A DNA stretch of 64,000 bases from Arenimonas daejeonensis (GCF_007993735.1 NZ_CP042453.1:1302001-1366000), one strand, 5' to 3'. Positions 49,180-59,403 are shown, numbered from the stretch's first letter. Numbers and translations are program-made. The notes: generated from the sequence alone by a model not told the origin.

Positions 49180-51088
49180 TCATTCGCAGACATAGGCGCC
49201 TTCCTTGTTGCGGGGGCACAGGTCGGGCGCCTCGCGGCCATCCCAGTAGTCCACCAGGCCGGTGCGGCGCGCGAAGGCGAGGAAGGCCGGCGATTTCCGC
49301 ACCTCGCCGCCGTACGGCCCCCACAGGTAGATCCACAGCGAGGCATTGCTCTGGCCGTGCACCACCAGGCTGAAGGCCTGGTCGGTGCGGCCCATCCACA
49401 TCAAGGGAAAGGTGATGATGCCGGGGTCGGCATCGGACTGGCGCGCAAGCTGTGCGTCGATCAGGTCCAGCGCGCGGGCCCGCGCGTCGGCGTCGCCGAA
49501 CATGCCCTGGGCGACCACCTGTGCACTGCCCTCCGGGTAGCCGGCCAGCAGCGGCACCATGCCGCGGCCCATCTGCTCGATGGCCTGTGCGGTTTCGCCG
49601 CGGCGGTGGCTGAGCAGGGCCAGGCCCATTTCGCCGAACGGCAGGCCGGCGTCCATCGCCAGCCGGCAGTATTTTTCCGCCAGCTCCAGCCGGCCTTCAC
49701 GCTCGTAGCCGTAGCAGCGCCAGATCAGCGCACTGGGGAACAGCGGATCCACCGTCAGCGACAGGTCCAGGTGGCGCGAACTTTCCTTCAGGTAACCGAC
49801 GACCATCTGGTGCGTGGCCAGCCAGTAGTGGCTGATGGCGTCGTCGGGCTCGATCGCCAGCGCCCGTTCGAAGGCGTGGCTGGCGTCTGCGAAACGCCGC
49901 TCGGCGGTGTAGAAGGCGCCCAGCACTGCATGCGGTTCCGCCATGTCCGGGTCCAGTTCGAGCGCAAGCCGGGCCTCGCGTTCCACGGCCTCGCGCACCT
50001 GCGCGGGTCGCCCACGCGGTAGTTGAACATCAGGAAATACAGCAGGGCCATGCGCGCGCGGGCCCGTGCGAACTTCGGGTCCAGCGCCACCGCTTCCTGC
50101 AGTTGCACCATCGCTTATGGAAACGCGGCGCCTGGCGCCGGTTGATGATGGCCGTGGCCTGCAGGTACTTCTCGTAGGCTTCCGGGCTGGAGGTGGACGC
50201 GGTCACCAGGCGCTGCGACGGGCCGTCCTGCAGCACCAGCTTGAGTTTGTCGGCGATGGCGTGGGCAATACGTTCCTGCAGCTCGAACACGTCGCTGAGT
50301 TCGCCGTCGTAAACCTGCGACCAGACGTGGAAGCCGTCCGAGGCCTGCACCAGCTGCGCGGTGATGCGCACCTGGTTGCCCTGCTTGCGCACCGAGCCCT
50401 CGAGGATGTGTTCGACGCCCAGGACCTCGCCGATCGTGCGCAGGTCTTCGTCGCGGCCCTTGAAGTGGAAGGACGAGGTGCGCCCCGTCACCTTCAGGCC
50501 AGGCACCTGGGCCAGGGCGTTGAGGATTTCCTCGGCCATGCCGTCGGAGAAATATTCCTGGTCCTGTTCGGGCGACAGGTCGGCAAAGGCCAGGACGGCA
50601 ATGGACTTGCGGGCGGCGGGGGCGGGACTTTCGGAGGCAGGTTCACCTTCTCCTGCCGTTTCGGCGGAAGACGGGTCGTCTGCCGCGGGAGAAAGTGGAC
50701 CTGACCCCGCCTCCGACCCGGCCAGGGCCGAAATCTCCGGCGTACTCGGCCAGAACCGGTCGGCCAGGATCAGTACCGTCACCAGCCCCAACCCCACCAG
50801 CAGCAACCGGTCCATGCGCCGGCCGGTGCGCGCGGCCATCGGCTTGTCCGGCACCGGGCCGCGGTCGCGCTTCAGGCCTTCCGGGGTCAGTTCGAACACC
50901 CAGGACACCACCAGGGCCGGCACGAAGCCGATGGCCAGCAGGATGATCAGGGCCCGCAGCACCCAGCCCGGCACGTCGAAGGCCGGCAGCACGGTTTCGG
51001 CGACCTGCACCACCAGCCAGGCGCCCACCAGGTACAGCCCCGCCATGCGGATGACGTTGCGGCGACCCAGTTCGGTGAGCAGGCTCAT
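49180..51088 (-). CDS. TolB_N/FlgO-like and TPR membrane protein, array gene 1 (two frameshifts)
   Basis: About 636 residues, the first gene of the run. MSLLTELGRRNVIRMAGLYLVGAWLVVQVAETVLPAF, helix two ending ELTPEGLKRDRGPVPDKPMAARTGRRMDR, helix three, a linker encoded by a DNA palindrome, core SIAVLAFADLSPEQDQEYFSDGMAEEILNAL and LEGSVRKQGNQVRITAQLVQASDGFHVWSQVYDGE, then TPRs. Breaks lie near 50115 and 50010. The C-terminus (LCPRNKEGAYVCE) has two Cys. The 188 bp upstream must hold the operon promoter, but I see no clear boxes. Confidence 0.78.
50633..50714. repeat. Palindromic element in the linker of array gene 1 (family C, copy 5)
   Basis: Arms GGAGGCAGGTTCACCTTCTCC (from 50633) and GGAGAAAGTGGACCTGACCCC plus GCCTCC (to 50714). 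In frame in the same linker as in the paralogues. Confidence 0.7.
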
Positions 51089-51276
51089 GGCTTCGGCGCC
51101 AGCGTCTGTCCCAGCCCGACGGCGGTGCGGAGCCTGCCTTCATCCTGCTTTTGCACGAGCTAGTCCCCTGACCGGCGCGGCGTGACCCGATAGTGGCACG
51201 GGTTGGGGGCGCAAGTTGCGCCCAATGCTTGTGAAACGGGGAAACCCGAGGCGGCGGGCCAGGCCGGGGAGGGGTG

Positions 51277-51947
51277 TTACGGCTCGGCGTGACGACGCAG
51301 CAGGTTGAAGTAGGACTTGTTGATCAGTTGGGGGCACGGGCCGCGCCCTCCTGGCCGACCAGCTGCTCGCGGGCCTCGGACAGGTCGTAAAGCAACTCGC
51401 GGATGGCCGGTTCACGCACCAGGCTCTGCACCCAGCCCACCACCGCCAGGCGTTCGCCCTGTTCGACCGGCCGGACGCGGTGCAACTGCCCCGTGGAATA
51501 GCAGATCGCCGAGCGGGCAGGCAGCTTGAAGGTGGTTTCGCTGCCACCGGCCTCGAAGGCCAGCTCGCCGCCCTGGTAGGTGTCGGGCTCGTTCAGGAAC
51601 AGGGTGAAGGAGACGTCGCTGCGCACGTGGTTGGGCTCGCCCATGATCGGCGCGTCCACGTGCATGCCGTAGGCCATGCCCGGCTGGTAGCGGCTGACCA
51701 GCATGGCCGCCAGCCGCCGGGGCTGGGCCGCGCCCATGAAGGCGTCGCAGCGGCCCAGGGCCTGCATCACCACGCCGGAGATCTGCTTCATCACCGGGTG
51801 GTCCCAGGGGATCTGCTGGTTGTGCTTGGCCTTGTGCAGCAGTTCGCCGGCGGTGGTCTTGCCTTCGGTGAACTCGACCACGGAGATCAGGCGATGGATC
51901 TGGGCCAGCTCGTCGGGGGTGATCAGGTTGGGCAGCGTGGTGATCAT
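51277..51947 (-). CDS. PKHD-type Fe(II)/2-oxoglutarate dioxygenase (PiuC/YbiX family, frameshift near C-terminus)
   Basis: About 223 residues. N-terminal ITTLPNLITPDELAQIHRLI, the iron ligands His96 and Asp98 in GMHVDAPIMG, SFTLFLNEPDTYQGGEL, and the distal ligand His156 in STGQLHRVRPVEQGERLA. This family (PiuC, YbiX) is often iron-regulated and neighbours siderophore receptors; none is present here. One missing base near 51333 moves the C-terminus to QLINKSYFNLLRRHAEP, the usual family ending, with the stop at 51277-51279. Confidence 0.9.
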
Positions 51948-51993
51948 GGTCCGGGCCCCTTGAAGCCGCCGGGTTCAGGCCCGGTTCATAATA

Positions 51994-52019
51994 ATGAGAG
52001 CCCGAGTCTAGCCTCTCAT
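51994..52019 (-). promoter_or_regulatory. Dyad upstream of the dioxygenase gene
   Basis: ATGAGAG (51994-52000) and CTCTCAT (52013-52019) are inverted repeats in an AT-rich stretch (ATAATAATGAGAG) 47-72 bp upstream of the start. ATAATGAGA resembles half of a Fur box and the gene family is often Fur-controlled, but the spacing is not that of the classical 19-bp site. Confidence 0.3.
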
Positions 52020-52050
52020 CCCTCGATTGCAAGAGGGAATCCGGCCCGGA

Positions 52051-52083
52051 ACGGAAACGGGCGCCCGAAGGCGCCCGTTCCGT
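52051..52083 (-). terminator. Terminator hairpin after ahcY
   Basis: AACGGGCGCC pairs with GGCGCCCGTT around a CGAA-type tetraloop, with outer ACGGA/TCCGT pairing, 22 bp after the ahcY stop. No strong T run follows. Confidence 0.55.
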
Positions 52084-52104
52084 GTGCCGCGTTGAAGCTG
52101 CGGA

Positions 52105-53528
52105 TCAGTAGCGGTAGTGATCCGGCTTGTACGGACCATCCTTCGACACGCCCAGGTAGGCAGCCTGCTCGTCGGTCAGGGTGGTCAGCTTCACGCCGAT
52201 CTTCTCCAGGTGCAGGCGCGCCACTTCCTCGTCCAGCTTCTTGGGCAGGATGTAGACCTTCTTCTCGTACGTGTCCTTGTTGGCCCACAGATCAATCTGC
52301 GCCAGCGTCTGGTTCGAGAACGAGTTGGACATGACGAACGACGGGTGGCCGGTGGCGCAGCCCAGGTTCACCAGGCGGCCCTCGGCCAGCAGGAAGATCG
52401 CATTGCCGTTCTTGAACGTGTACTTGTCGACCTGCGGCTTGATGTTCAGGCGCACCGCGTCCGAGGCATTCAGCGCGTCCACCTGGATCTCGTTGTCGAA
52501 GTGGCCGATGTTGCAGACGATGGCCTGGTCCTTCATCTTCGACATGTGCTCGAGCGTCAGCACGTCCTTGTTGCCGGTGGTGGTGACGTAGATGTCACCG
52601 CGGCCCAGCGTGGCTTCGACCGTGTTGACCTCGAAACCTTCCATCGCCGCCTGCAGGGCGTTGATCGGATCGATCTCGGTCACGACCACGCGGCAGCCGT
52701 AGGCGCGCAGCGAGTGCGCCGAACCCTTGCCCACGTCGCCGTAACCGCAGACCACGGCCACCTTGCCGGCCAGCATCACGTCCATGGCGCGCTTCAGGCC
52801 GTCGGCCAGCGACTCGCGGCAGCCGTACAGGTTGTCGAACTTGGACTTGGTGACCGAGTCGTTGACGTTGATGGCCGGCACCAGCAGCTTGCCGGCTTCC
52901 AGCATCTGGTACAGGCGGTGCACGCCGGTGGTGGTCTCTTCCGAGACGCCCTTCCAGTCCTTGACCACGTTCGTCCAGAAGCCCGGGCGCTCCTTGTGCA
53001 CGCGCTTGAGCAGGTTCTTGATGATCTGCTCTTCATGGCTGCCCGAGGCCGAATTGACCCAGGTGCTGTCGCCCTGCTCGAGCTCGTAGCCCTTGTGGAT
53101 CAGCAGGGTGACGTCGCCGCCGTCGTCCACCACCAGCTCCGGGCCCTTCATGCCCGGGAAGGTCAGCGCGTCGAGGGTGCAGTCCCAGTACTCCTCCAGG
53201 GTTTCGCCCTTCCAGGCGAACACCGGGGTGCCCGAGGCGGCGATGGCCGCGGCGGCGTGGTCCTGGGTGCTGAAGATGTTGCAGGACGCCCAGCGCACGT
53301 CGGCGCCCAGGTCCTTCAGGGTCTCGATCAGCACGGCGGTCTGGATGGTCATGTGCAGCGAGCCGGTGACCCGCACGCCCTTGAGCGGCTGGGCGGCGGC
53401 GTACTTGGCGCGGATGGACATCAGGCCCGGCATTTCCTGCTCGGCGATGTCCAGCTCCTTGCGGCCCCAGTCGGCCAGGGAGAGGTCGGCGACCTTGTAG
53501 TCGTGCTTGAGGGGGTGACTGCGTTCAT
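52105..53528 (-). CDS. ahcY: S-adenosyl-L-homocysteine hydrolase (frameshift near N-terminus)
   Basis: About 475 residues. [42 protein letters not shown], the NAD-binding [50 protein letters not shown] and the C-terminal [10 protein letters not shown] are hallmark sequences. It splits S-adenosylhomocysteine to adenosine and homocysteine, removing the inhibitor of methyltransferases. One missing C in a C run near 53510 separates MNAVTP from the rest ([29 protein letters not shown] follows in the other frame). Controlled by the SAH riboswitch upstream. Confidence 0.96.
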
Positions 53529-53571
53529 AAGGTATAGCTCCGTTGGTTGGCGACGCCGGCCGGGCCAGGGG

Positions 53572-53703
53572 CCTCGGGGTCGCGCGTTAACGGGCGCGGT
53601 TGGTGCGGGAACCTTCGCCGAGCCTGATCCCTTGCCCCCTTGCGGGGCCGGGCTTGCAGCGCCCCTCGGCGGGGTGGGCCTTTGGGGGCCGGGCGGCATT
53701 ATA
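53572..53703 (-). promoter_or_regulatory. Promoter (-10) and SAH riboswitch of ahcY
   Basis: On the minus strand a consensus TATAAT (53703-53698) is followed about 25 bases later by CCGAGGGGCGCTGCAAGCCC (53669-53650), a downstream CAGGCTCGGCG, and AACGCGCGACCCC near 53591-53578. This matches the order of conserved blocks in the SAH riboswitch (GAGG-GCGCUGC, AGGCUCGG, and a 3' pseudoknot strand), which turns on ahcY when S-adenosylhomocysteine builds up. The rest of the 5' leader to the start codon is unstructured by eye. Confidence 0.78.
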
Positions 53704-53923
53704 GCGGGCCGGGCGGGGAGGCGGCGATTGGCCTGAGCGCCCTGTTCATGTACGTATGCTTCCCCAGAGGGCGCCCAGCGGGGCAGGATATGGCATCGGG
53801 GAATCAACCAATCGACTCAGGACGGACTCCTGGCTGACGAAGACGGCGAGGGTGGGTCTCCGTCCTTGAGACTGGGTGGTTGGATCATGCGTAGGGAAGC
53901 CCCCTTAATCCAGAGCGTGCTAA
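53704..53923. other. Boundary region between ahcY and the vsr-dcm island
   Basis: No supported gene. Base composition falls here from the GC-rich backbone to the AT-richer island. A possible weak promoter for vsr (TTGAGA at about 53866) lacks a convincing -10. I see no att-like repeat or tRNA. Confidence 0.45.
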
Positions 53924-54358
53924 GTGGTGGATAGCCTCTCACCGGGAGATCGAAGCGAGAGGATGTCACGGATTCGTGGGTCCGACACTCGTCCAGAATT
54001 GATCGTTCGGCGCTATTTGCACTTGTCGGGTCTGCGTTACCGCCTTCATGCGAAGGACCTTCCGGGTAGGCCTGACCTAGTCCTCCCGAGACATCATGTG
54101 GCCGTGTTCGTACATGGTTGTTTCTGGCATTGCCATGCCTGCCAGCAAGGAAGGATTCCAGCGACGCGCAGCGAGTTTTGGAGCCAAAAGTTCGACAGCA
54201 ACAAGAAGCGGGATGTGAAAAACGCCAGGGCGCTTAGGCGCCTAGGCTGGCGGGTCATCACGGTTTGGGAATGCTCGTTGTCCACCCAGACGAAAGCGGA
54301 TCGACGGCTCGAGGCGCTCGTGAGGAAAATTCTCAACGATCCGCAGAAGACAATATGA
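53924..54358 (+). CDS. vsr: Very-short-patch mismatch repair endonuclease Vsr
   Basis: 144 residues, GTG start. Key residues fall at the same numbers as in E. coli Vsr: Glu25 (RPEL), catalytic Asp51 (GRPDLVL), His64, Trp68 and His69 in FVHGCFWHCH, and a zinc site of Cys66, His71, Cys73 and Cys117. It nicks 5' of the T in T:G mismatches made by deamination of 5-methylcytosine at the sites of the partner methyltransferase. The methyltransferase gene follows after 59 bp. Less GC-rich than the upstream genes. Confidence 0.95.
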   Translation: MVDSLSPGDRSERMSRIRGSDTRPELIVRRYLHLSGLRYRLHAKDLPGRPDLVLPRHHVAVFVHGCFWHCHACQQGRIPATRSEFWSQKFDSNKKRDVKNARALRRLGWRVITVWECSLSTQTKADRRLEALVRKILNDPQKTI

Positions 54359-54417
54359 GAGACAGAGGGTGCGGATAAGTGCGAGATTGCCATGTAAAGA
54401 TCAAGACGTTGGAACCA

Positions 54418-55785
54418 ATGAACTTCGAAAGACGCCCAACCCAAAGAACCTTCATCGACCTTTTCTCCGGCTGCGGTGGCCTTTCGCTTGGCCTATGCCA
54501 GGCTGGCTGGCAGGGACTGTTCGCGATCGAGCGAGCCACCGACGCGTTCGAGACCTTTCGAGCCAATTTCCTGAGGGCCGGAGCGCGATATCCGTTCCAG
54601 TGGCCCGAGTGGCTTGAGCAACGAGCTCACTCCATAGATGAGGTGCTGGACGAAAAGCCCAACCAGCTGTCGCGGCTCCGGGGAAAGGTTGATCTGATAG
54701 CCGGAGGCCCACCTTGCCAAGGTTTCTCCTTTGCAGGAAAACGTAGCGCCTCAGATCCGAGGAACAAGATGTTCCAGCGCTATGTCGACTTCGTCGAGCT
54801 CGTCCGCCCGAAGTTCCTAGTGCTGGAAAACGTCCCCGGGATGAACGTTGCCCACAAGGACGGCCGAGGCAAGAGCAAGCAGACCTATTACCAGAAGCTG
54901 GTTGAATCGCTGGCCGGCATCGGCTACGACGTTTCGGGCAAGGTGCTTGATGCGGCTGATTTCGGGGTCCCGCAACGGCGGGCTCGACTGGTCGCGGTTG
55001 GAATCCGGTCGGACATTGCCCGGCAGTTCACCAGCGGTGGCCAACGCGAGGCAAGTGAAACAATTCAATCAGCGTTTGCGCTGATCGAAGCCGCAGGCGC
55101 ACGCCAGCTGACTCTGTATGGGAATGGACGCCAAGTCTCGGCATCGGAGGCCATTTCGGACCTGGCGGTCGGGACCGCCAAGAAGCGAAACACGCAGGAA
55201 TATGTCGGGGAAGGTGCAAGGCATGGGTACCGCCAGGTCAAGTACGAGGGGCCGACATCCAACTATCAGTCGAAGATGAGCGATGGCGTCTCGCCAGAAG
55301 AGATGGACAGTATGCGTCTGGCGCGACATCGTGAGGATGTCGAGCAAAAGTTCGCCACCATTTTGAAGATATGCAGGCCGGGGATAAGCCTGAGTGCTGA
55401 GATGCGGTCGATGCTTGGAATGCTCAAGCACCGAACGGTCCCAATGCACCGCGATAGACCCGCTCCCACGCTTACGACGCTTCCAGACGACATCCTGCAC
55501 TACTGCGAACCTCGCATTCTCACGGTGCGCGAGTACGCGCGAATCCAATCTTTCCCCGACTGGTTCAAGTTCAAAGGAAAGTACACGACTGGTGGAAAAT
55601 ACCGTCGGACTGAGTGCCCTCGTTACACGCAAGTGGGCAACGCAGTGCCGCCGCTATTGGGGCAAGCAATCGGGGATGGGTTGCTCTCCTGCTGGTCCCC
55701 GGATGTGGTGGCAGAAGTGCACTCCAAGCCAACGGCAATTGGATTGGCCAAAAATCGAGCTTTATCCGTGCTTGTAGAAAGCTGA
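54418..55785 (+). CDS. DNA (cytosine-5-)-methyltransferase
   Basis: 455 residues, complete. Motif I TFIDLFSGCGGLSLGL, motif IV GGPPCQGFSFAGKR with catalytic Cys100, motif VI ENVPG (137-141), motif VIII QRRARLVAVG, and a late motif X QVGNAVPPLLGQAI. The variable target-recognition region (about 210-370) gives no clue to sequence specificity. I start at MNFERRP; an upstream in-frame GTG at 54379 would add 13 residues. vsr precedes it, as for dcm. The DptF-like ATPase gene begins only 27 bp later, so the three-gene module downstream is probably in the same transcript. Confidence 0.95.
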   Translation: MNFERRPTQRTFIDLFSGCGGLSLGLCQAGWQGLFAIERATDAFETFRANFLRAGARYPFQWPEWLEQRAHSIDEVLDEKPNQLSRLRGKVDLIAGGPPCQGFSFAGKRSASDPRNKMFQRYVDFVELVRPKFLVLENVPGMNVAHKDGRGKSKQTYYQKLVESLAGIGYDVSGKVLDAADFGVPQRRARLVAVGIRSDIARQFTSGGQREASETIQSAFALIEAAGARQLTLYGNGRQVSASEAISDLAVGTAKKRNTQEYVGEGARHGYRQVKYEGPTSNYQSKMSDGVSPEEMDSMRLARHREDVEQKFATILKICRPGISLSAEMRSMLGMLKHRTVPMHRDRPAPTLTTLPDDILHYCEPRILTVREYARIQSFPDWFKFKGKYTTGGKYRRTECPRYTQVGNAVPPLLGQAIGDGLLSCWSPDVVAEVHSKPTAIGLAKNRALSVLVES

Positions 55786-55812
55786 CACGAAAACCGTATC
55801 AGGAAGCCGAGA

Positions 55813-57893
55813 ATGCCTAGTTATCCCGAGGGACTGCTGGATTGGTCGGGGAATCGAGCTGGAGGCGTCAAGAAGCTCTTCTATGGAGGAAGTGGTCGGC
55901 CTGCTGGACAGGTCATAAGGACCGAGCTTCTGGACCGTCTTTCCGAATGGGCCGGTAAGGTAGCCCAGTTCCAGGGCGGGACTCCGAACGCCGTCTTGTT
56001 GCTAGGCGGCCCAGGCAATGGCAAGACCGAAGCCGTCGAGCACACGCTTCGAGAGATTGACTCGTCACTCGCGATGAGTGGAGCCCTTGTGAACGAGTTG
56101 GGCAGGATATTCTCTTCCCAAGACGGCTCAACGCCGGGTCGTCTAGTCGAAGTCGATCTTTCCGCACTCTCCGACGGCCGGCTGTCTGGCATCTTGGCGA
56201 TAGTTCAGGATGCATCCGAGGGCAACCCTGGCTCGTCCAAGACGCCGGCGGAGTTGCTTTGCGAGGACTTGGCGCGACTCCTCTTCGACGATCAGGAGAA
56301 GCGGATCTACCTTGCCTGCGTTAACAGAGGCGTACTCGATGACGCCTTGATACTCTCGGCCGAGCGGGGGACACCAAGGCAAGTAGCTTGCTGAAGCGGA
56401 TCATCCAGTCCGTCTCGCTCTCGGCCCACGGGGTCTCCTGCTGGCCACTAAAAGACTACCCGGCGATCGCGGTCTGGCCAATGGACGTCGAAACGCTCGT
56501 CGAGGGTGTGTCCGACCGGGACGCGCCGGCAAAGCAAGTGATTGGAGTCGCGACGTCGGCGGCCCACTGGAAGGACTTCGGAACATGCGAAGCCGGCGAG
56601 CTTTGTCCGTTCTGCACGAGCCGGAACTTGCTTGCTGGGGAGCCCCACGCTGGATCCCTTGCACGGATACTTCGTTGGTATGAGCTTGCAAGCGGCAAGC
56701 GCTGGAACTTCAGGGACCTCTTCTCGCTGGTGTCATACCTCTTGGCGGGCACGCCCACCGGCGCGGACACGGCCGCATACATGCCGTGCAAATGGGCCGC
56801 GAAGCAACTCAACCCGTCCGGCAGCGACCAACGGCGCATCGAGGTCCAACGAAAACGAGGGGTACTCCGTCTCGTGGCGTCACAATACCAGCATGCTCTC
56901 TTTGGTTCCTGGCCGATCGAGCGCGCAGCAGCCCTGCGAAAGGACATCACGGAACTGAGGTTGGGCGAGTTTCCCGCCTTGGCCGCGCTCCAGCAGTTCC
57001 TCGCCTTGGATAAACGTCGTGAATCAACGGTGACACTGAAGTCCCAGCTCGGAGGAATCTCGGCCATCCTCGATCCGGCGAAGGCCAGTCCGTCGTTCGA
57101 GGTCTCGGTGAGCGGTAATACCTCGATCCAATTCGAGGACTTGGATAGGCGGTTCAGCCTCTCCATCAAAGCAGGCAGGACGTTCTTGCAGAAGTACCAG
57201 TGTCTTACCCCGATCGAGATCGCAGCGTTGAAGATCCTCGAAGAAGGGGATCTCAAGTTGTCCGATCATTCCGTCAGACGGCAGAGGCCGGCCACCGCCG
57301 ACCGGGTACAGGCGCTCCTGAGGATGATCGCGTGCAGGATAGCGAGGCGCTCCATAGGCGTACGAGCTGCGGTCACGAACGACGCCGACGTCCTCGAGGA
57401 ATTCCATCGCGTAACGGAGGGCGATGCCACCGCACTCCAGCAAGCAACGCGCCAAGTTGAGGGGCTGCTCAACGTGAACAGGCGTTTCGTGGTGTGCCTC
57501 AACAATACGTTTGGTGAACCGCTGCCGCCGCCGGAGCGTCGGGCCATGCTTACGACCGACATACAGCGTGTTAAACCTATCCCGGCGTCAGAGGACGCGG
57601 GCCGGCCAAAAGCGCCTGTCCGTTTCCTGCGTGTCGGCGCTTCAGATGGCGCCAAGCCGATTGCACTCACTTTCGAGTTGTTCAAGGCCACGAAATCCCT
57701 TCGTCGGGGCATGGTCTCCGCTTCCCTTCCTAGGTCGGTCGTGGCGCTTCTCGACACGACCCGAGCAGGCCTCGCAGGATCCATTGTTAGGGACGAAGAC
57801 GCACTGGAGGGCGCCGAGATCCGCCTTGGCGTGCGAGACGAGGTCGTCGTCAGGACGTTCGAACGATTCGTTATTCGCGAGGAGGGAGCGTGA
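55813..57893 (+). CDS. P-loop ATPase, DptF-like (frameshifted)
   Basis: About 693 residues. Walker A GGPGNGKTE (65-73), a sensor-1-like Asn171 in IYLACVNRGVLDDAL and a cysteine cluster CEAGELCPFC (Cys259, 265, 268) that may bind zinc or pair with other Cys. The frame breaks near 56372 in a run of five G; six give ERGDTKASSLLKRIIQS. Size, N-terminal P-loop and position before a DptG-like and a giant ATPase gene match DptF of phosphorothioation-dependent restriction (DndFGH/DptFGH); I infer this from architecture and recalled sequence style, not a search. An unrelated AAA+ defence ATPase is the alternative. Confidence 0.55.
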
Positions 57894-59389
57894 TGTCGGA
57901 GTCTGATTTCATTGGTTCGCCTTGGAAGCACTCACATCCTGCATTCAACGAGTCCTCGTTCAACATACGGCCGGCCCCGGAGTTTTCCACTGGTGAGGTG
58001 GTGCTCTCCTCGCTTTATCGTGCCGCTGGCCTTGGCGGCGTCTCTGAGCAGAAGGTTGCGTCGATGGGCAACGAGTTCAGGAAGGCCATGGACAGGGAGC
58101 GTCGCAAGGGGCTTCCGGCTGGAAGGCTCAGTCCAGAGGCGTGGCGAACCGTCGTTGATCGAGTCATCCAGAGTCCGAAGGTGTCGCAGCAATCATCAAA
58201 GCGTTTTTGTCCTTGTCTCCAGTCGTGCCAGATGCCGCTATCTACTCTGGCGCCGCACGCCTCTCCCGCAATCCTGGAACCCAGGGCAACTAGTTAAACA
58301 GATGATAGCCATGGGGTCGCCGTCGCAGGCAGCTGCCGAGCATGCCTGGGCCGACATACATGGCGCCCTTTCCGTGACAGGCGACGACGACGTTTGGGCG
58401 AGGTGGTTGCAGTCGGAGTTCGAGCCGCGCAGGACAAATGGCATCCACTGGGAGCCTAGGCCGCTGGACTTGGTCGAAAGGCTGCCAGAACTTGATCGAA
58501 AAGCGATTGCCTATCCCGCCAAGCAATTCGTAATCGATATCCTAGGCGTGATCAGTGCGAAATCTTCGATGACCCGCCGCCAGTGGATCACCTTGCTAGA
58601 GGCGCTGCTACGGATTGGGACCGTTAGCCACGTGCTTTGGCTCTGCGACGTCAACGACAGGATCTGGCGTCTGTCCCGGGCGGCCCTCGCGGGACAGGAT
58701 GAGGCCATCCCAAATGGACCAGACGCAACTAGGCGAGACGTCCTGTCCGTGAAGCGGCGGATGCTTTCGTATGGCAACCCTGCCATACCCACCATCCGTG
58801 ACTTTGCGTCTCGATACCTTTCAGCGAGATTGGGCATCAACCGCATGCTCTGGGCGCTCCAAGGCCTTGAGGCTGCTCCCACCCGATTGAGCTCGTCAGA
58901 AGAAATCCACGCATTCCTCTTGAGCGTCCGGAAAAACAGGGTCGAGCTGAACCGGGCAGGGGTCATCGAATCCTTCAATGCCCTGCAAGACCGGGAGGTC
59001 AGGACCATCGGCTGCAAGAAGGGGTTGGCGCAAACCTGCTCGAGTTCAGCCAATACACGCTGGGGCAGCGGCAGACGATGGATTCAGCCCTTCGCGGCTA
59101 TGACCAAGGCTATTTCCTTCGGAAGAAGGGGGAGGCAAGGAATTCGCCCTGGGTTCTTTCGCTCGGGCCCGCGGCGGTGTTGGCGATGGTCCATTGCTGT
59201 CTACATGCTGTCGACGGGCCGAGGTCCGTGCAGAGGCTCGCGGTCCACTTGGGAAGCTACGGGATCGAGTTCGATCTGCATGGAATCAACGATAGTGGTC
59301 TTGGAAAGCAGCTCCGGATGCTGGGACTGGTCCTAGATAGCCCGGACGCAGAGAGCGGGATGCTCCTAGTCCCTCCATTCGCAGCCTGA
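57893..59389 (+). CDS. DptG-like middle protein of the module (three frameshifts)
   Basis: About 500 residues. No catalytic motif seen. It is helical; the C-terminal part has NLLEFSQYTLGQRQTMDSAL, GYDQGYFLRKKGEARNSPWV and LSLGPAAVLAMVHCCLHAVDG. The ATG at 57893 overlaps the previous stop by one base (TGATG). Breaks near 58180 and 58285 leave EGVAAIIKAFLSLSPVVPDAAIYSGAARLSR in a third frame; another lies near 59035. Each is repairable by one base. By place and size it corresponds to DptG, which bridges DptF and DptH in dpt systems. Assignment is inferred from order. Confidence 0.45.
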
Positions 59390-59403
59390 CGTAGGTAGCC
59401 AAC

